From positions 39,144 through 103,143 of the IMG/VR virus record IMGVR_UViG_3300009151_000041: a stretch of DNA of 64,000 nt, one strand, 5' to 3'. The translations under genes were made by a program, and so were the position numbers. Positions within the stretch are counted from its first letter, which is position 1. Every line of letters begins with the position of its first letter. Positions 7,782 to 14,844 of the stretch are shown in pieces. Origin of the DNA: a virus. The notes beneath the pieces were generated by a model that saw only the letters and a list, made by a program, of their open reading frames with translations, searched no databases and was not told the origin of the DNA.

Positions 7782-7966
7782 TTTGCGGCTAGTGCTTCTT
7801 TCTCAGCGGTAATCTCTTTGCGGCGTTCCTTGATGCCTTTGCTCATTTCCTGCAGGGCCTTGCGAGCACGAGCAGCCGAAGCTTTCACACCTTTAGTTGC
7901 AAACTTCTCGTTTTCGGCGAGGTAAGTTTCATATGCGGCCACGATTTGTTCATGTTGTGTTGTCAT
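7778..7966 (-). CDS. Histone H1/Hc1-like basic protein
   Basis: 62 residues from ATG 7966, preceded by AAGGAAC. It is Lys/Ala/Arg-rich and helical, with KASAARARKALQEMSKGIK near residues 25-43, the pattern of phage and bacterial H1-like (Hc1) proteins. It is probably a nucleoid-associated or DNA-compacting protein. A strong promoter with a perfect -35 and -10 precedes it, suggesting high early expression. Confidence 0.65.
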   Translation of the reverse strand: MTTQHEQIVAAYETYLAENEKFATKGVKASAARARKALQEMSKGIKERRKEITAEKEALAAK

Positions 7967-7988
7967 GATAGTTCCTTTATAAAAAATA

Positions 7989-8017
7989 ATTATACACTGT
8001 GCTCTGCACAATGTCAA
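7989..8017 (-). promoter_or_regulatory. Consensus sigma70 promoter of the H1-like gene
   Basis: TTGACA at 8012-8017, 17-nt spacer, TATAAT at 7989-7994; a leader with AAGGAAC follows. Confidence 0.85.
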
Positions 8018-8045
8018 GAAAAAACCTGGCGTTTGGCACTCCTGC

Positions 8046-8288
8046 TTAGAGGTATATGTGTCTTCGGTTCCAGGTGTCCCATACTGTGACCAAGTCCCAG
8101 TCGTGTGTCCACGTCAATCTAAAATTCTCAAAGGCCTGTTGATGATGTATCATCAACTTGTTGCCCGACACTGATGCATGTTCTATTTTGTGTGATCGAA
8201 TCCAAGTCTTAAACTGTGATTCAGCCTGCTGACTGCGCAGGATTACAATGTACAGCGGTTCGGCTGTACGAAAATTAGAAATGCTCAT
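8046..8288 (-). CDS. Conserved hypothetical protein
   Basis: 80 residues, start adjacent to the stop of the upstream gene. Alternating charge and many His/Trp residues; the segment FENFRLTWTHDWDLVTVWD resembles the aromatic C-terminal ending of the LKW family at 14.6-16.7 kb. No enzyme motif is seen. Confidence 0.55.
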   Translation of the reverse strand: MSISNFRTAEPLYIVILRSQQAESQFKTWIRSHKIEHASVSGNKLMIHHQQAFENFRLTWTHDWDLVTVWDTWNRRHIYL

Positions 8289-8543
8289 TTAGTGGATTGT
8301 GGCCCCATCAGGGATGCGAGATTGCAGTAGATGCTTGATATTTACATCATTTAACAGTTCGGCAAAACTTTCATCTATGTCAATCCTATCATCATCATGT
8401 TCAGCGGCACGTTCTTCATCTACGCCAATTAGGCGCATCATGGCACCCACATGCAGTTGCCGTTGACCATTGGCATACAAAACTGCCATGACCTCCAGCA
8501 TTACTGTACGCACGAATTCATACAATGGATCTGTTTCTTGCAT
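8289..8543 (-). CDS. Conserved hypothetical phage protein
   Basis: 84 residues, acidic and helical: VGAMMRLIGVDEERAAEHDD near residues 32-51. This segment looks like one seen widely in T4-like phages, without an assigned role. It starts the two-gene unit 8543-8046; no promoter of either class is obvious in the 30 nt before it, so it may be read through the upstream terminator. Confidence 0.6.
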   Translation of the reverse strand: MQETDPLYEFVRTVMLEVMAVLYANGQRQLHVGAMMRLIGVDEERAAEHDDDRIDIDESFAELLNDVNIKHLLQSRIPDGATIH

Positions 8544-8574
8544 GTAGTAATTATGATTTGATCAAAATAATCAA

Positions 8575-8598
8575 CAAAAAGGCGACCGAAGTCGCCTT
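8575..8598 (-). terminator. Intrinsic terminator after the Ala/Lys-rich gene
   Basis: Stem AAGGCGAC/GTCGCCTT closed by a TTCG tetraloop and followed on the minus strand by a T run. Confidence 0.85.
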
Positions 8599-8619
8599 GT
8601 TTGTGTGCAAAGTTAGCAA

Positions 8620-8976
8620 TCAGGCCTTTGCAGCCTCAACCAATTGCTCAGCGGTAACAGTAGCTTTAGCCTTGGCTTTGACGCCAGTGGCAACCACTTT
8701 GACTTCGCCTTTCTTGGCAACCTTGGCACGTTCGGCCAGCTTGTTGGCTACCACGTAGCCAGCATCACCTTCAGTAATGCCCAGGGTCTGCAGGTGTTGC
8801 AGGGCTTCCATCTTGGTCATTGCACGGGGCAATTCTACCAAGTTGATCTCAGTGCATCCAGCCTTGTTCAGGATCTTGATGCGGGCCACCAGGTCGTTTG
8901 CAAAACGAGCCTTAACGGTGCCATCGGCGTTGATTGCGGTACCAGCCACGGTAAAAGTTTTTTCAGTTGCGGACAT
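8620..8976 (-). CDS. Conserved protein with Ala/Lys-rich tail
   Basis: 118 residues from ATG 8976 (AAAGG upstream). An N-terminal beta-rich part (TFTVAGTAINADGTVKARFAN) is followed by helices and a basic Ala/Lys/Val tail from about residue 90 that could bind nucleic acid. It is a single-gene unit with its own promoter at 9045-9073 and terminator at 8575-8598, implying strong early expression. Function not recognised. Confidence 0.62.
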   Translation of the reverse strand: MSATEKTFTVAGTAINADGTVKARFANDLVARIKILNKAGCTEINLVELPRAMTKMEALQHLQTLGITEGDAGYVVANKLAERAKVAKKGEVKVVATGVKAKAKATVTAEQLVEAAKA

Positions 8977-9044
8977 AATGTTGCCTTTCAAAGTTTACTT
9001 ACAGAGTTTAAAAAATGTTTTGCATCGCTGCTCAACATATCAAT

Positions 9045-9073
9045 ATTATAGCAAAAGAGCAGATTCTGGTCAA
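9045..9073 (-). promoter_or_regulatory. Early promoter of the TTGACC family
   Basis: TTGACC at 9068-9073, 17-nt spacer ending TTGC, TATAAT at 9045-9050; long leader of about 65 nt before the ATG. Confidence 0.82.
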
Positions 9074-9109
9074 CCACTTTTGCAATAATTTTGATTTGAT
9101 TTGCCCAAA

Positions 9110-9238
9110 TCACTGGGCCAATTCCTTGCTTTGGGTTTGGATAGTTTGCACACCTCGGTCAAACATTCGAGCAATGCCCGAAAAGCCAACGGCGCTAACC
9201 ACCAAGCCTAAAATGAATCCAATTATGAGTTTGCTCAT
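9110..9238 (-). CDS. 42-aa single-pass membrane protein
   Basis: ATG 9238, with AAGGA 8 nt upstream. Residues 4-22 are one hydrophobic helix (LIIGFILGLVVSAVGFSGI) followed by a short polar tail (RMFDRGVQTIQTQSKEL). Small proteins of this design are common in T4-like phages. It directly follows the 259-aa gene (stop at 9248) and may share its transcript. Role unknown. Confidence 0.62.
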   Translation of the reverse strand: MSKLIIGFILGLVVSAVGFSGIARMFDRGVQTIQTQSKELAQ

Positions 9239-9247
9239 GACATTTCC

Positions 9248-10027
9248 TTATACAATTTTAACACGGTTCAGTTGAGTTTTACCATCGCGGTGACCTTTTA
9301 CTGTGCCGGCAATGCTGAAGCGATCACCTGCCGCAAGTGGATTACGATAGCTGAAGAACACAGGCTGGTCAGCAACATTCACAGCAGTGATCCAGTAGAT
9401 GTTGTAGTTTTGGCTGTAATTGGCACTCACAATCTCCACATCCATGCCCACCTTGTCACCAACAGAGCCAACCGTACCACCACGGGCCATCTGTATGCGG
9501 GCTTGATGTTCTTGACGAGCCATACTGCGCAAACGGCTTTGGGGCAAGCAGGCAATCACAGCCAATTCATATTTGTGCTTTTGCGGAAAGAAACGATTTG
9601 TTACTGCCAGCACCTTTGAGGTGGCTTGATCAAAGTCATTCAGCTGACCCTTGAGCGCACGGAAGGTAAGATCATTGCGCAGGAAATTCTGGCATTCCGC
9701 ACCTTCTGCAATATCTTCTGGCAGGAGACATTCGGGGTGATGCAGGAACTGCAACATGACGTCACGATTGCGTGGCGTGGTACTCAGCACTTCGCCCTGC
9801 TCGCCCATGATGTTGCGACCCTCTTTCAGATACTCACCGTTGATGCGTTGAGCGGCACAGGCCGCGGCCCACACATCTGCTACAGCATAGCCGGGATGCC
9901 CGCCACCGGGTGTGACTTGCACAGCACGACGTGGACGGTATTCTTCGGGGGTGTGATCATCAGCATGGCCCAAGCGAGCCACGTCTCGAGCACTCCGGCC
10001 GGTGACGTCAATAAAACCTGCCATCAT
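9248..10027 (-). CDS. Conserved hypothetical phage protein, 259 aa
   Basis: AAGGAG lies 6 nt before ATG 10027; a second ATG follows directly. The N-terminus (GFIDVTGRSARDVARLGHAD) and the C-terminus (FFSYRNPLAAGDRFSIAGTV, then KGHRDGKTQLNRVKIV) look strongly conserved. The C-terminal 80 residues are beta-rich and could form an OB-like barrel, which together with the KGHRDG motif suggests nucleic-acid binding. No catalytic motif is visible. Second gene after the promoter at 10308. Confidence 0.6.
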   Translation of the reverse strand: MMAGFIDVTGRSARDVARLGHADDHTPEEYRPRRAVQVTPGGGHPGYAVADVWAAACAAQRINGEYLKEGRNIMGEQGEVLSTTPRNRDVMLQFLHHPECLLPEDIAEGAECQNFLRNDLTFRALKGQLNDFDQATSKVLAVTNRFFPQKHKYELAVIACLPQSRLRSMARQEHQARIQMARGGTVGSVGDKVGMDVEIVSANYSQNYNIYWITAVNVADQPVFFSYRNPLAAGDRFSIAGTVKGHRDGKTQLNRVKIV

Positions 10028-10037
10028 GTTTGGCTCC

Positions 10038-10277
10038 TTAGCAATAAAAAGGTGTACGGAAGCCCAGGGCGGAGTACACACATTCGCGCACAGCGGTGTC
10101 AGTGGCTTCGCCAAATTCTGCCTGCTCACTCAATGCACACAGAGCGCGGTAGGTTTGGGGCCACGTCAACTTGTTCTCACGGGCACTCACAACCACGGCG
10201 TGAACTGCGGCGTTGCCGAGTTCGGTGAACATGGCATAGTCTTGCACGGCACCAGTCATGTTGTATTCAATTTCCAT
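10038..10277 (-). CDS. Small early hypothetical protein
   Basis: 79 residues from ATG 10277 with AAAGGAG upstream; the leader belongs to the repeated early promoter cassette. The protein is helical with AVVVSARENKLTWPQTYRAL in the middle. No known family recognised. First gene of the unit that continues with the 259-aa protein. Confidence 0.55.
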   Translation of the reverse strand: MEIEYNMTGAVQDYAMFTELGNAAVHAVVVSARENKLTWPQTYRALCALSEQAEFGEATDTAVRECVYSALGFRTPFYC

Positions 10278-10307
10278 TTTGAACTCCTTTTTGCTTAACA
10301 TATCCAT

Positions 10308-10336
10308 ATTATAGCATTTTGGCAATTATTGGTCAA
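10308..10336 (-). promoter_or_regulatory. Early promoter of the TTGACC family
   Basis: TTGACC at 10331-10336, spacer AATAATTGCCAAAATGC, TATAAT at 10308-10313; leader with AAAAGGAG. Confidence 0.85.
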
Positions 10337-10346
10337 CCGTTTTTGT

Positions 10347-10820
10347 TTATACTACTTCAGTAGTACTTTCCAACGCCTCGCTCAACAGCGTCAAACGCTT
10401 GCTGAGGGGGTGGGTGTTTTCGTAAGTGGTACCAACATACCACACGCCATCTTTCATGATGTAGTAGAACTCAGCACCACAGCCGTCTGCCTGCTCCAAG
10501 AATTCTTCAAAGGTGTTGGCAACTTTCCACACACTCACTTCGCCGCGATCACGGCCATAAAAGGTGCACCAGTCCCGAGTGAGCTCTTTGTATGCTTCCA
10601 CTTCTTCTGGCGGCAGGTCAAACTGGCTAAACGCATGCTTCTCACCAATGCTAGGACGCAGGCTACTCAGATCACCAAGTGCTACGAGTTGATTGGCTTT
10701 GGCTGAATCATAGTACTGGTCAAGAATCTGGCCATTGTGTTCCAGATAGCCATCCCAATGGCAGTAGATTGATTTGACTTTGTCACCATGCATGACACCA
10801 ATGCGTGAATTTGTACTCAT
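10347..10820 (-). CDS. Conserved YCHWDGY protein
   Basis: 157 residues; AGAGGAG precedes ATG 10820. The N-terminus contains RIGVMHGDKVKSIYCHWDGY followed by the stretch GQILDQYYDSAKANQLVALG and DLSSL. This pattern marks a family found in many phages and some bacteria, with no known biochemical role. Expressed singly from its own early promoter. The stop codon lies in an 18-nt palindrome at 10349-10366. Confidence 0.68.
   Translation of the reverse strand: MSTNSRIGVMHGDKVKSIYCHWDGYLEHNGQILDQYYDSAKANQLVALGDLSSLRPSIGEKHAFSQFDLPPEEVEAYKELTRDWCTFYGRDRGEVSVWKVANTFEEFLEQADGCGAEFYYIMKDGVWYVGTTYENTHPLSKRLTLLSEALESTTEVV
10349..10366 (-). repeat. Stop-codon palindrome, copy 1
   Basis: ATACTACT-TC-AGTAGTAC on the plus strand: 8-bp arms with one mismatch and a 2-nt centre, overlapping the TAA of the gene ending at 10347. 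Related copies occur at 11472, 24102 and 32127. Confidence 0.55.
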
Positions 10821-10845
10821 ATCCTACTCCTCTGTTTAAAATCAA

Positions 10846-10874
10846 ATTATAGCAAATTGGCCGTTATTGGTCAA
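10846..10874 (-). promoter_or_regulatory. Early promoter of the TTGACC family
   Basis: TTGACC at 10869-10874, spacer AATAACGGCCAATTTGC, TATAAT at 10846-10851. Confidence 0.85.
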
Positions 10875-11137
10875 CCAAATTCACACATGTACTGGGCCAC
10901 AGTAGGGTCCAGTTTCACAAGGTCCCGAGCGGCTCCGTTGAGTTCGCGGTAACGGGCCTGCACTTGGCTCCGGCTCAGTTCACCATCACAGCTCAAATTT
11001 TCAGGACTGAGAGCGCAGTCAATCACTTCGGCCACTCGCTTGCGACCTGCCGCAGTTGCAACCTCGTAAGGTGTGTGATTGCCAAACATGGCATTCCATT
11101 TGTTCTGACGATCAATGTAGGCTTGCAGTGCTTTCAT
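10871..11137 (-). CDS. Small early hypothetical protein
   Basis: 88 residues, AAAGGAG upstream of ATG 11137. Helical and mixed charge; MFGNHTPYEVATAAGRKRV suggests a compact helical domain and the tail LSRSQVQARYRELNGAARDL another helix. Its 3' end overlaps the -35 of the promoter of the next unit. No family recognised. Confidence 0.55.
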   Translation of the reverse strand: MKALQAYIDRQNKWNAMFGNHTPYEVATAAGRKRVAEVIDCALSPENLSCDGELSRSQVQARYRELNGAARDLVKLDPTVAQYMCEFG

Positions 11138-11167
11138 TTCAACTCCTTTTTGTGTTAACTAGTCTCT

Positions 11168-11196
11168 ATTATAGCAAATTGGCAATTATTGGTCAA
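11168..11196 (-). promoter_or_regulatory. Early promoter of the TTGACC family
   Basis: TTGACC at 11191-11196, spacer AATAATTGCCAATTTGC, TATAAT at 11168-11173. Confidence 0.86.
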
Positions 11197-11378
11197 CCAA
11201 AATAGTTTTCCACAGCATCCTCAATGCCTTCTTCGAAGGTATCGCTGTAAAAGCCCTCGATGTCCTGCTCAAAGAACTTCATCAGTTCTTTCTTAGAAGG
11301 AGTCTTGCCATTGAGTTCTTTGGCGTAAGCCTTGACTGATTTGATAGCATGTTTTGGAACAGTGATAGTGATTTCCAT
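11193..11378 (-). CDS. 61-aa early hypothetical protein
   Basis: ATG 11378 with AAAGGAG upstream. Starts with a beta strand (MEITITVPKHAIKSVKAYAK) then an acidic helix (FEEGIEDAVENYFG). The layout resembles small antitoxin-like or inhibitor proteins of phage early regions, but no family is recognised. Single gene with its own promoter. Confidence 0.55.
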   Translation of the reverse strand: MEITITVPKHAIKSVKAYAKELNGKTPSKKELMKFFEQDIEGFYSDTFEEGIEDAVENYFG

Positions 11379-11408
11379 TTGGAACTCCTTTTGCGTTAAT
11401 ATGTCCAT

Positions 11409-11437
11409 AGTATAGCAGATCGGGAATTATCGGTCAA
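11409..11437 (-). promoter_or_regulatory. Early promoter cassette, TATACT subtype
   Basis: TTGACC at 11432-11437, 17-nt spacer, TATACT at 11409-11414; the leader ATGGACATATTAACGC is shared with cassettes at 31834 and 32064. Confidence 0.85.
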
Positions 11438-11444
11438 CCAAAGG

Positions 11445-11471
11445 AAAAGCCCTAGTGTTAGTAGGGCTTTT
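11445..11471 (-). terminator. Intrinsic terminator
   Basis: Stem AAAAGCCCTA/TAGGGCTTTT with a T-rich tail, after the 69-aa gene and just before the next early promoter. Confidence 0.8.
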
Positions 11472-11489
11472 GTAGTACTTGAGTATTAC
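11472..11489 (-). repeat. Stop-codon palindrome, copy 2
   Basis: GTAGTACT-TG-AGTATTAC: 8-bp arms, one mismatch, containing the TAA stop of the gene ending at 11486; 44 nt before the next -35. Confidence 0.6.
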
Positions 11490-11695
11490 TTTTTAAACTC
11501 GCGTTGCACATAGTACTTGACCAAAGATCGCTGGCACATGGTGATCAAGTCCCCATGGTCCTCAGGCACAATAAAGCGATATGGGCATCGTCCCCAGGAC
11601 TTGTGCGTGACAAACTGATTGTACCAGCGTCGGTGTTCTCGGTTGGCAGGATCAAACACAGTGTACGGGCGACAATTAAATTGCAGAATGCTCAT
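11486..11695 (-). CDS. Conserved small phage protein
   Basis: 69 residues; TAAGGAAA precedes ATG 11695 and overlaps the previous stop region. WGRCPYRFIVPEDHGDLITM is a pattern I associate with hypothetical proteins of many tailed phages. It ends KYYVQREFKK. Last gene of the 13874-11486 unit. Function unknown. Confidence 0.6.
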   Translation of the reverse strand: MSILQFNCRPYTVFDPANREHRRWYNQFVTHKSWGRCPYRFIVPEDHGDLITMCQRSLVKYYVQREFKK

Positions 11696-11704
11696 GCAGT
11701 TTCC

Positions 11705-12244
11705 TTAGGTAAAATCAAATAATTTTTCCATGGTGGTTTTTGCCACATACGGCTTATTGTCTATGTGGGATTCATCTTTGATATTCCCAATTGGTAACTT
11801 GTAGTGAGCATCCTTGTATTCTTTGATCAGTTGTCTCTCAAGTTGTTTAACATGAAAATGTTCATCTGCAACACTCGGGCTTTCGACTCTGGTTAAATCG
11901 CGAACGATAATTTTCATGCCTTTGCGATTTAACCGAGTATTTGTTTTGGCGAGATATCTATTATCAATATCTCGCATGTCATCACCGGCTGATCCATCTG
12001 CCAACTGCTTGAGCCAACCTTCAAGATGCCCAGACTGGCGATAGATGCGTTCGCCAGGAATTGATTTTTTATCAACACTAATACCGTGCTTGATTATTTC
12101 GTCATTGTATTCAAAGGTGTACACATAATTTATTGTGTTAAACCCTTTTACAATTGCAGAAATTTCCACTGGAGCATTGATTTTTTCTAGGTCAATTTCG
12201 TAGATTAGATACGGTGATGTTTGTTTAACTGTGCAAGCTGTCAT
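11705..12244 (-). CDS. Possible GIY-YIG-fold protein
   Basis: 179 residues from ATG 12244 (GAGG 9 nt upstream). Residues 36-70 read as YVYTFEYNDEIIKHGISVDK followed by GERIYRQSGHLEGW. This matches the spacing of the GIY-YIG core (two Tyr strands, then an Arg in the helix). QLERQLIKEYK further on would carry the catalytic Glu, and LPIGN follows as in family members. The canonical GIY is degenerate (YVY/HGI), so nuclease activity is uncertain. Confidence 0.45.
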   Translation of the reverse strand: MTACTVKQTSPYLIYEIDLEKINAPVEISAIVKGFNTINYVYTFEYNDEIIKHGISVDKKSIPGERIYRQSGHLEGWLKQLADGSAGDDMRDIDNRYLAKTNTRLNRKGMKIIVRDLTRVESPSVADEHFHVKQLERQLIKEYKDAHYKLPIGNIKDESHIDNKPYVAKTTMEKLFDFT

Positions 12245-12255
12245 TGTGTTTGTCC

Positions 12256-12819
12256 TCAATTAATTACAAGATGTTTGAAATATTCAAAATGTTGTTCCAG
12301 CGTCCATGTTTCTGGATCAATTGGTGTTCCATCATGTGTTTCAAACTCAGCTTCAAACACTTGACTGTACCGTCGGAATGGCAGCCACATGTCTGGTGTG
12401 TGACTGGCCCAACCGGCGTCTTTGAGTAGAGCGTGTTTTACTCGGCTCAACTTTACTGTTGGTGCATTCAATGCCTGTTCAACAGTGATTGCCCCGGTCA
12501 ACAACAGATCTCGAATGCGTCCCAACGGAATCAAATGTTCAAAGTCTGTTTCGATGTCGGCCCCTTGCTCATGGTAGTGTGCAGCCATGTTGTCGCGTTG
12601 CTTGATGCAGTACTCGTGATACCGACGAATTTTTTCATCAATGTCATTGCGGATTTCTCGCAACAATTGCTGATCATTTTTTATAGATCGATATTCATGG
12701 ACGAATTGAACCAACTGGGCGTTACAACGTGTTGCCACTGTTTTGTAGGTTTCTGTAGTACGTTTGGTTTTGCCATACACCGGAGCAGTAAACTGTTCAA
12801 GTGATTCTTGTAGGGTCAT
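12256..12819 (-). CDS. Hypothetical protein, 187 aa
   Basis: ATGA overlap with the ParB-like gene upstream indicates coupling. Helical N-terminal half with heptad-like charge (LLREIRNDIDEKIRRYHEYC), then LIPLGRIRDLLLTGAITVEQ and an aromatic C-terminus. No family recognised. The tight linkage suggests a partner of the ParB-like protein. Confidence 0.55.
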   Translation of the reverse strand: MTLQESLEQFTAPVYGKTKRTTETYKTVATRCNAQLVQFVHEYRSIKNDQQLLREIRNDIDEKIRRYHEYCIKQRDNMAAHYHEQGADIETDFEHLIPLGRIRDLLLTGAITVEQALNAPTVKLSRVKHALLKDAGWASHTPDMWLPFRRYSQVFEAEFETHDGTPIDPETWTLEQHFEYFKHLVIN

Positions 12820-13874
12820 TTTTGTTCTCCTTCGGGAAACAAGCCCGGGGCAACATTGCCATCGGTAATGCCCATTTTAGCACCTTCGCCGTGGTAGGGC
12901 AAACTCAACTTGGTACCACCGTTGCGAATATACAACTCACGCATGAAGTTGCTCATGGCAGTTGGTGCAGTCCAGGTGCCGCCCGGATTCACATGTTCCC
13001 ATTGTACTTTGGCCTTGGCATGTATCAACCCGGAACTCTTGAATGTTTTCTTAACAACATCTAGCAGTTCGCCTATCCAACACTCGGGCAACGCTGTGGT
13101 TTCGGTACGGCTCAACTTGTGCAATTCTAACAGGCCAATGTAAACACCTTGGTCAATTTCTTCTTGCAGTGGAAAGCAAATCTTGATAGAATTCAAAATT
13201 TCAAATAACACTTTGCCCTTTTCATCAACCTCAATGCCTTTTTGTGCATATTTAAAGTGGCTGAAGAAGTAGTCGTTGTCGCCACGCAGGTTGTCACTTG
13301 CACGTGAGCCTTTGTCTTGCAAGTCAATACCAGCGGCGTCAAATTGATCTTGCATGGTTCTAGCATGAACCACTTTGATATCTCGACTGCCATTTTTGTA
13401 ACGTACCAAGGCGTTGCGGTGCAAGTCTCCAGGAGTAAGACGTTTTACACCTGTGTCGTTGAGCATCTCAAAGGCATAACTTGCAAAGTTTGGATCTTCT
13501 GTTTCTACCACAGCACAGGGAATTTCTCTAAAGCCCAAGATACCTGCGGCAATGGTACGATGCTGGGCGTCATACAAATAGATATTGTCTTTACCAATCA
13601 ACCGGCAAGCGGATCCTGGTGAGCAGATGCGTGGATCCCATTTACGCATGATGTTGATAATGTGCTTGTGCAATACATCACGCTGAACTTCATAGTCAAT
13701 CCACAGATCTTCAATCTGGATCATTGAACTGACAGGGTATTTGTGACTAAGAGCTCTTGCACGGGTGCGCCATGCATCAAGTTCTTTTTGTGTGACGTTG
13801 TAATGTGCTTTGAGTTGAGTTTCAACTTCGGCAATAACGTCAGTGAGTTTGCGAGTAAGGCGTTTTGCAGCCAT
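12816..13874 (-). CDS. ParB/sulfiredoxin-like domain protein
   Basis: 352 residues; AAAAGGAAA precedes ATG 13874. Residues 61-81 (YEVQRDVLHKHIINIMRKWD) and 101-112 (YDAQHRTIAAGI) reproduce the ParB N-terminal fold, in which a YxVqR strand precedes the helix and the GQHR/AQHR motif binds nucleotide. The C-terminal 200 residues match no domain I know. Such phage proteins are often nucleases or CTP/ATP-dependent switches. It leads a four-gene unit with a strong promoter. Confidence 0.65.
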   Translation of the reverse strand: MAAKRLTRKLTDVIAEVETQLKAHYNVTQKELDAWRTRARALSHKYPVSSMIQIEDLWIDYEVQRDVLHKHIINIMRKWDPRICSPGSACRLIGKDNIYLYDAQHRTIAAGILGFREIPCAVVETEDPNFASYAFEMLNDTGVKRLTPGDLHRNALVRYKNGSRDIKVVHARTMQDQFDAAGIDLQDKGSRASDNLRGDNDYFFSHFKYAQKGIEVDEKGKVLFEILNSIKICFPLQEEIDQGVYIGLLELHKLSRTETTALPECWIGELLDVVKKTFKSSGLIHAKAKVQWEHVNPGGTWTAPTAMSNFMRELYIRNGGTKLSLPYHGEGAKMGITDGNVAPGLFPEGEQK

Positions 13875-13950
13875 TTTTAATTTCCTTTTAAAATGATGCG
13901 CAATGCATCTGGGTTCGAGCCGCCTAGTACCATACTTGGCTAGCCCTTGT

Positions 13951-13979
13951 AGTATATATGATTATGATTAAATTGTCAA
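13951..13979 (-). promoter_or_regulatory. Sigma70 promoter of the ParB-like unit
   Basis: TTGACA at 13974-13979, 17-nt spacer, TATACT at 13951-13956; leader of about 75 nt. Confidence 0.82.
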
Positions 13980-13980
13980 C

Positions 13981-14307
13981 CTATACAATAGCCGCTTTCT
14001 GAGTTTGTCGATCACTATGAAACACAGTTCCGATGCGTCGAATGGTGTCAGCGGCTGTCTGGGGCGAGGCCTCAAACATTTCAACAATGTCGTCTTTTGT
14101 GATGCCTTTCACAGTTTCAAACACATAGATTTCATAATGCCGCTGAGAGTTAAACTGAGCCCGGAGACGCCAGTGCATGATGTTGGGAGGCTTGGGCGGT
14201 TCTGTACCTTTGAGTAGGGCAAAGGTGGTCTCAGCGGGATCGGGCAACAGCTCCACAGCCTCAAGGCCATTGCAGTCCCACATCACCACAAAACGATTGT
14301 TTTTCAC
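13981..14307 (-). CDS. Conserved hypothetical phage protein
   Basis: 108 residues from a GTG at 14307 that overlaps the upstream stop (GTGA), so coupling decides the start. FVVMWDCNGLEAVELL at the N-terminus and MHWRLRAQFNSQRHYEIYVF in the middle suggest a compact alpha/beta domain; the C-terminus carries a helix ITKDDIVEMFEASPQTAAD. Often paired with the next gene in T4-like phages, to my recollection. Role unknown. Confidence 0.6.
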   Translation of the reverse strand: MKNNRFVVMWDCNGLEAVELLPDPAETTFALLKGTEPPKPPNIMHWRLRAQFNSQRHYEIYVFETVKGITKDDIVEMFEASPQTAADTIRRIGTVFHSDRQTQKAAIV

Positions 14308-14528
14308 AGACGGAACCTTGATAACACAGAGCAGGCTTCGGTCATGTCTTCCACTGCTTCGTCATCAACCAGAGCCAGTTCCGTCATGGCCAATTCAGTG
14401 CGAGCACGGCGGAACAAGTCTGCGGCATATTTAAAATCGTCGTCGGTGGCCATGTGATACCAGTCTTCCATGGTTTCACGATCTGCATTAAGCAGGAAGT
14501 TAAGATTGTCGCGGTCCCAGTCGTTCAT
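14304..14528 (-). CDS. Small acidic conserved phage protein
   Basis: 74 residues, AGGAG upstream of ATG 14528. MNDWDRDNLNFLLNADRETM and FKYAADLFRRARTELAMTEL are familiar from many phage genomes. It is highly acidic and fully helical, possibly a nucleic-acid mimic or adaptor; that is a guess. Own promoter at 14554-14582. Confidence 0.62.
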   Translation of the reverse strand: MNDWDRDNLNFLLNADRETMEDWYHMATDDDFKYAADLFRRARTELAMTELALVDDEAVEDMTEACSVLSRFRL

Positions 14529-14553
14529 TTGAATCTCCTAAAAACATGCTGTA

Positions 14554-14582
14554 AGTATAGCATGGTAGGGATTTTGTGTCAA
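14554..14582 (-). promoter_or_regulatory. Sigma70 promoter
   Basis: TTGACA at 14577-14582, 17-nt spacer, TATACT at 14554-14559; AGGAG 6 nt before the ATG of 14528. Confidence 0.84.
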
Positions 14583-14601
14583 GTACTACTGAAGTATTGG
14601 T

Positions 14602-14844
14602 TTATGACCACTGTAGCACAAACGCAAAAAAGTCACGGTCAGAATCAAAGTAAAAAATGTATCGGCCTGGTTTTTTGTCTGTGCTGCCTTCAACCAGTTG
14701 CCAGCGCCATTCGGCTATCAGTTCGGTCTTGCACCAGGCCAACACACGGTCTAGCTCGCCGTAGGGCTTGAGTATTTCACGGGCATAGCGAAAGCTGTCC
14801 CCTGGGCGTATTTGTAAGGTGGATTGATGTCTCAACAGGTTCAT
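14602..14844 (-). CDS. LKW-family small protein, ends FAFVLQWS
   Basis: 80 residues from ATG 14844, overlapping the carboxypeptidase stop as TGATG. Contains CKTELIAEWRWQLVE and the terminal motif YFDSDRDFFAFVLQWS. The last 15 residues match the endings of the genes at 15661, 15855 and 16193 (aromatic, acidic turn, F-x-L-K/Q-W). The family is phage-specific as far as I can tell and of unknown role. Confidence 0.6.
   Translation of the reverse strand: MNLLRHQSTLQIRPGDSFRYAREILKPYGELDRVLAWCKTELIAEWRWQLVEGSTDKKPGRYIFYFDSDRDFFAFVLQWS

Noticed and set aside
8179-8200. Possible TAAATA box inside 8289-8543 region and others within genes
   Set aside because: TAAATA strings inside coding sequence (for example near 8338) have no gene start nearby and are expected by chance.
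13890-13960. tRNA-like sequence (GGTTCGAGCC and TAGCCAAG, ending near TACCA)
   Set aside because: Fragments resemble a T-arm on one strand and a D-arm on the other, but no acceptor or anticodon stem can be paired on either strand; the stretch is the leader of the ParB-like gene.
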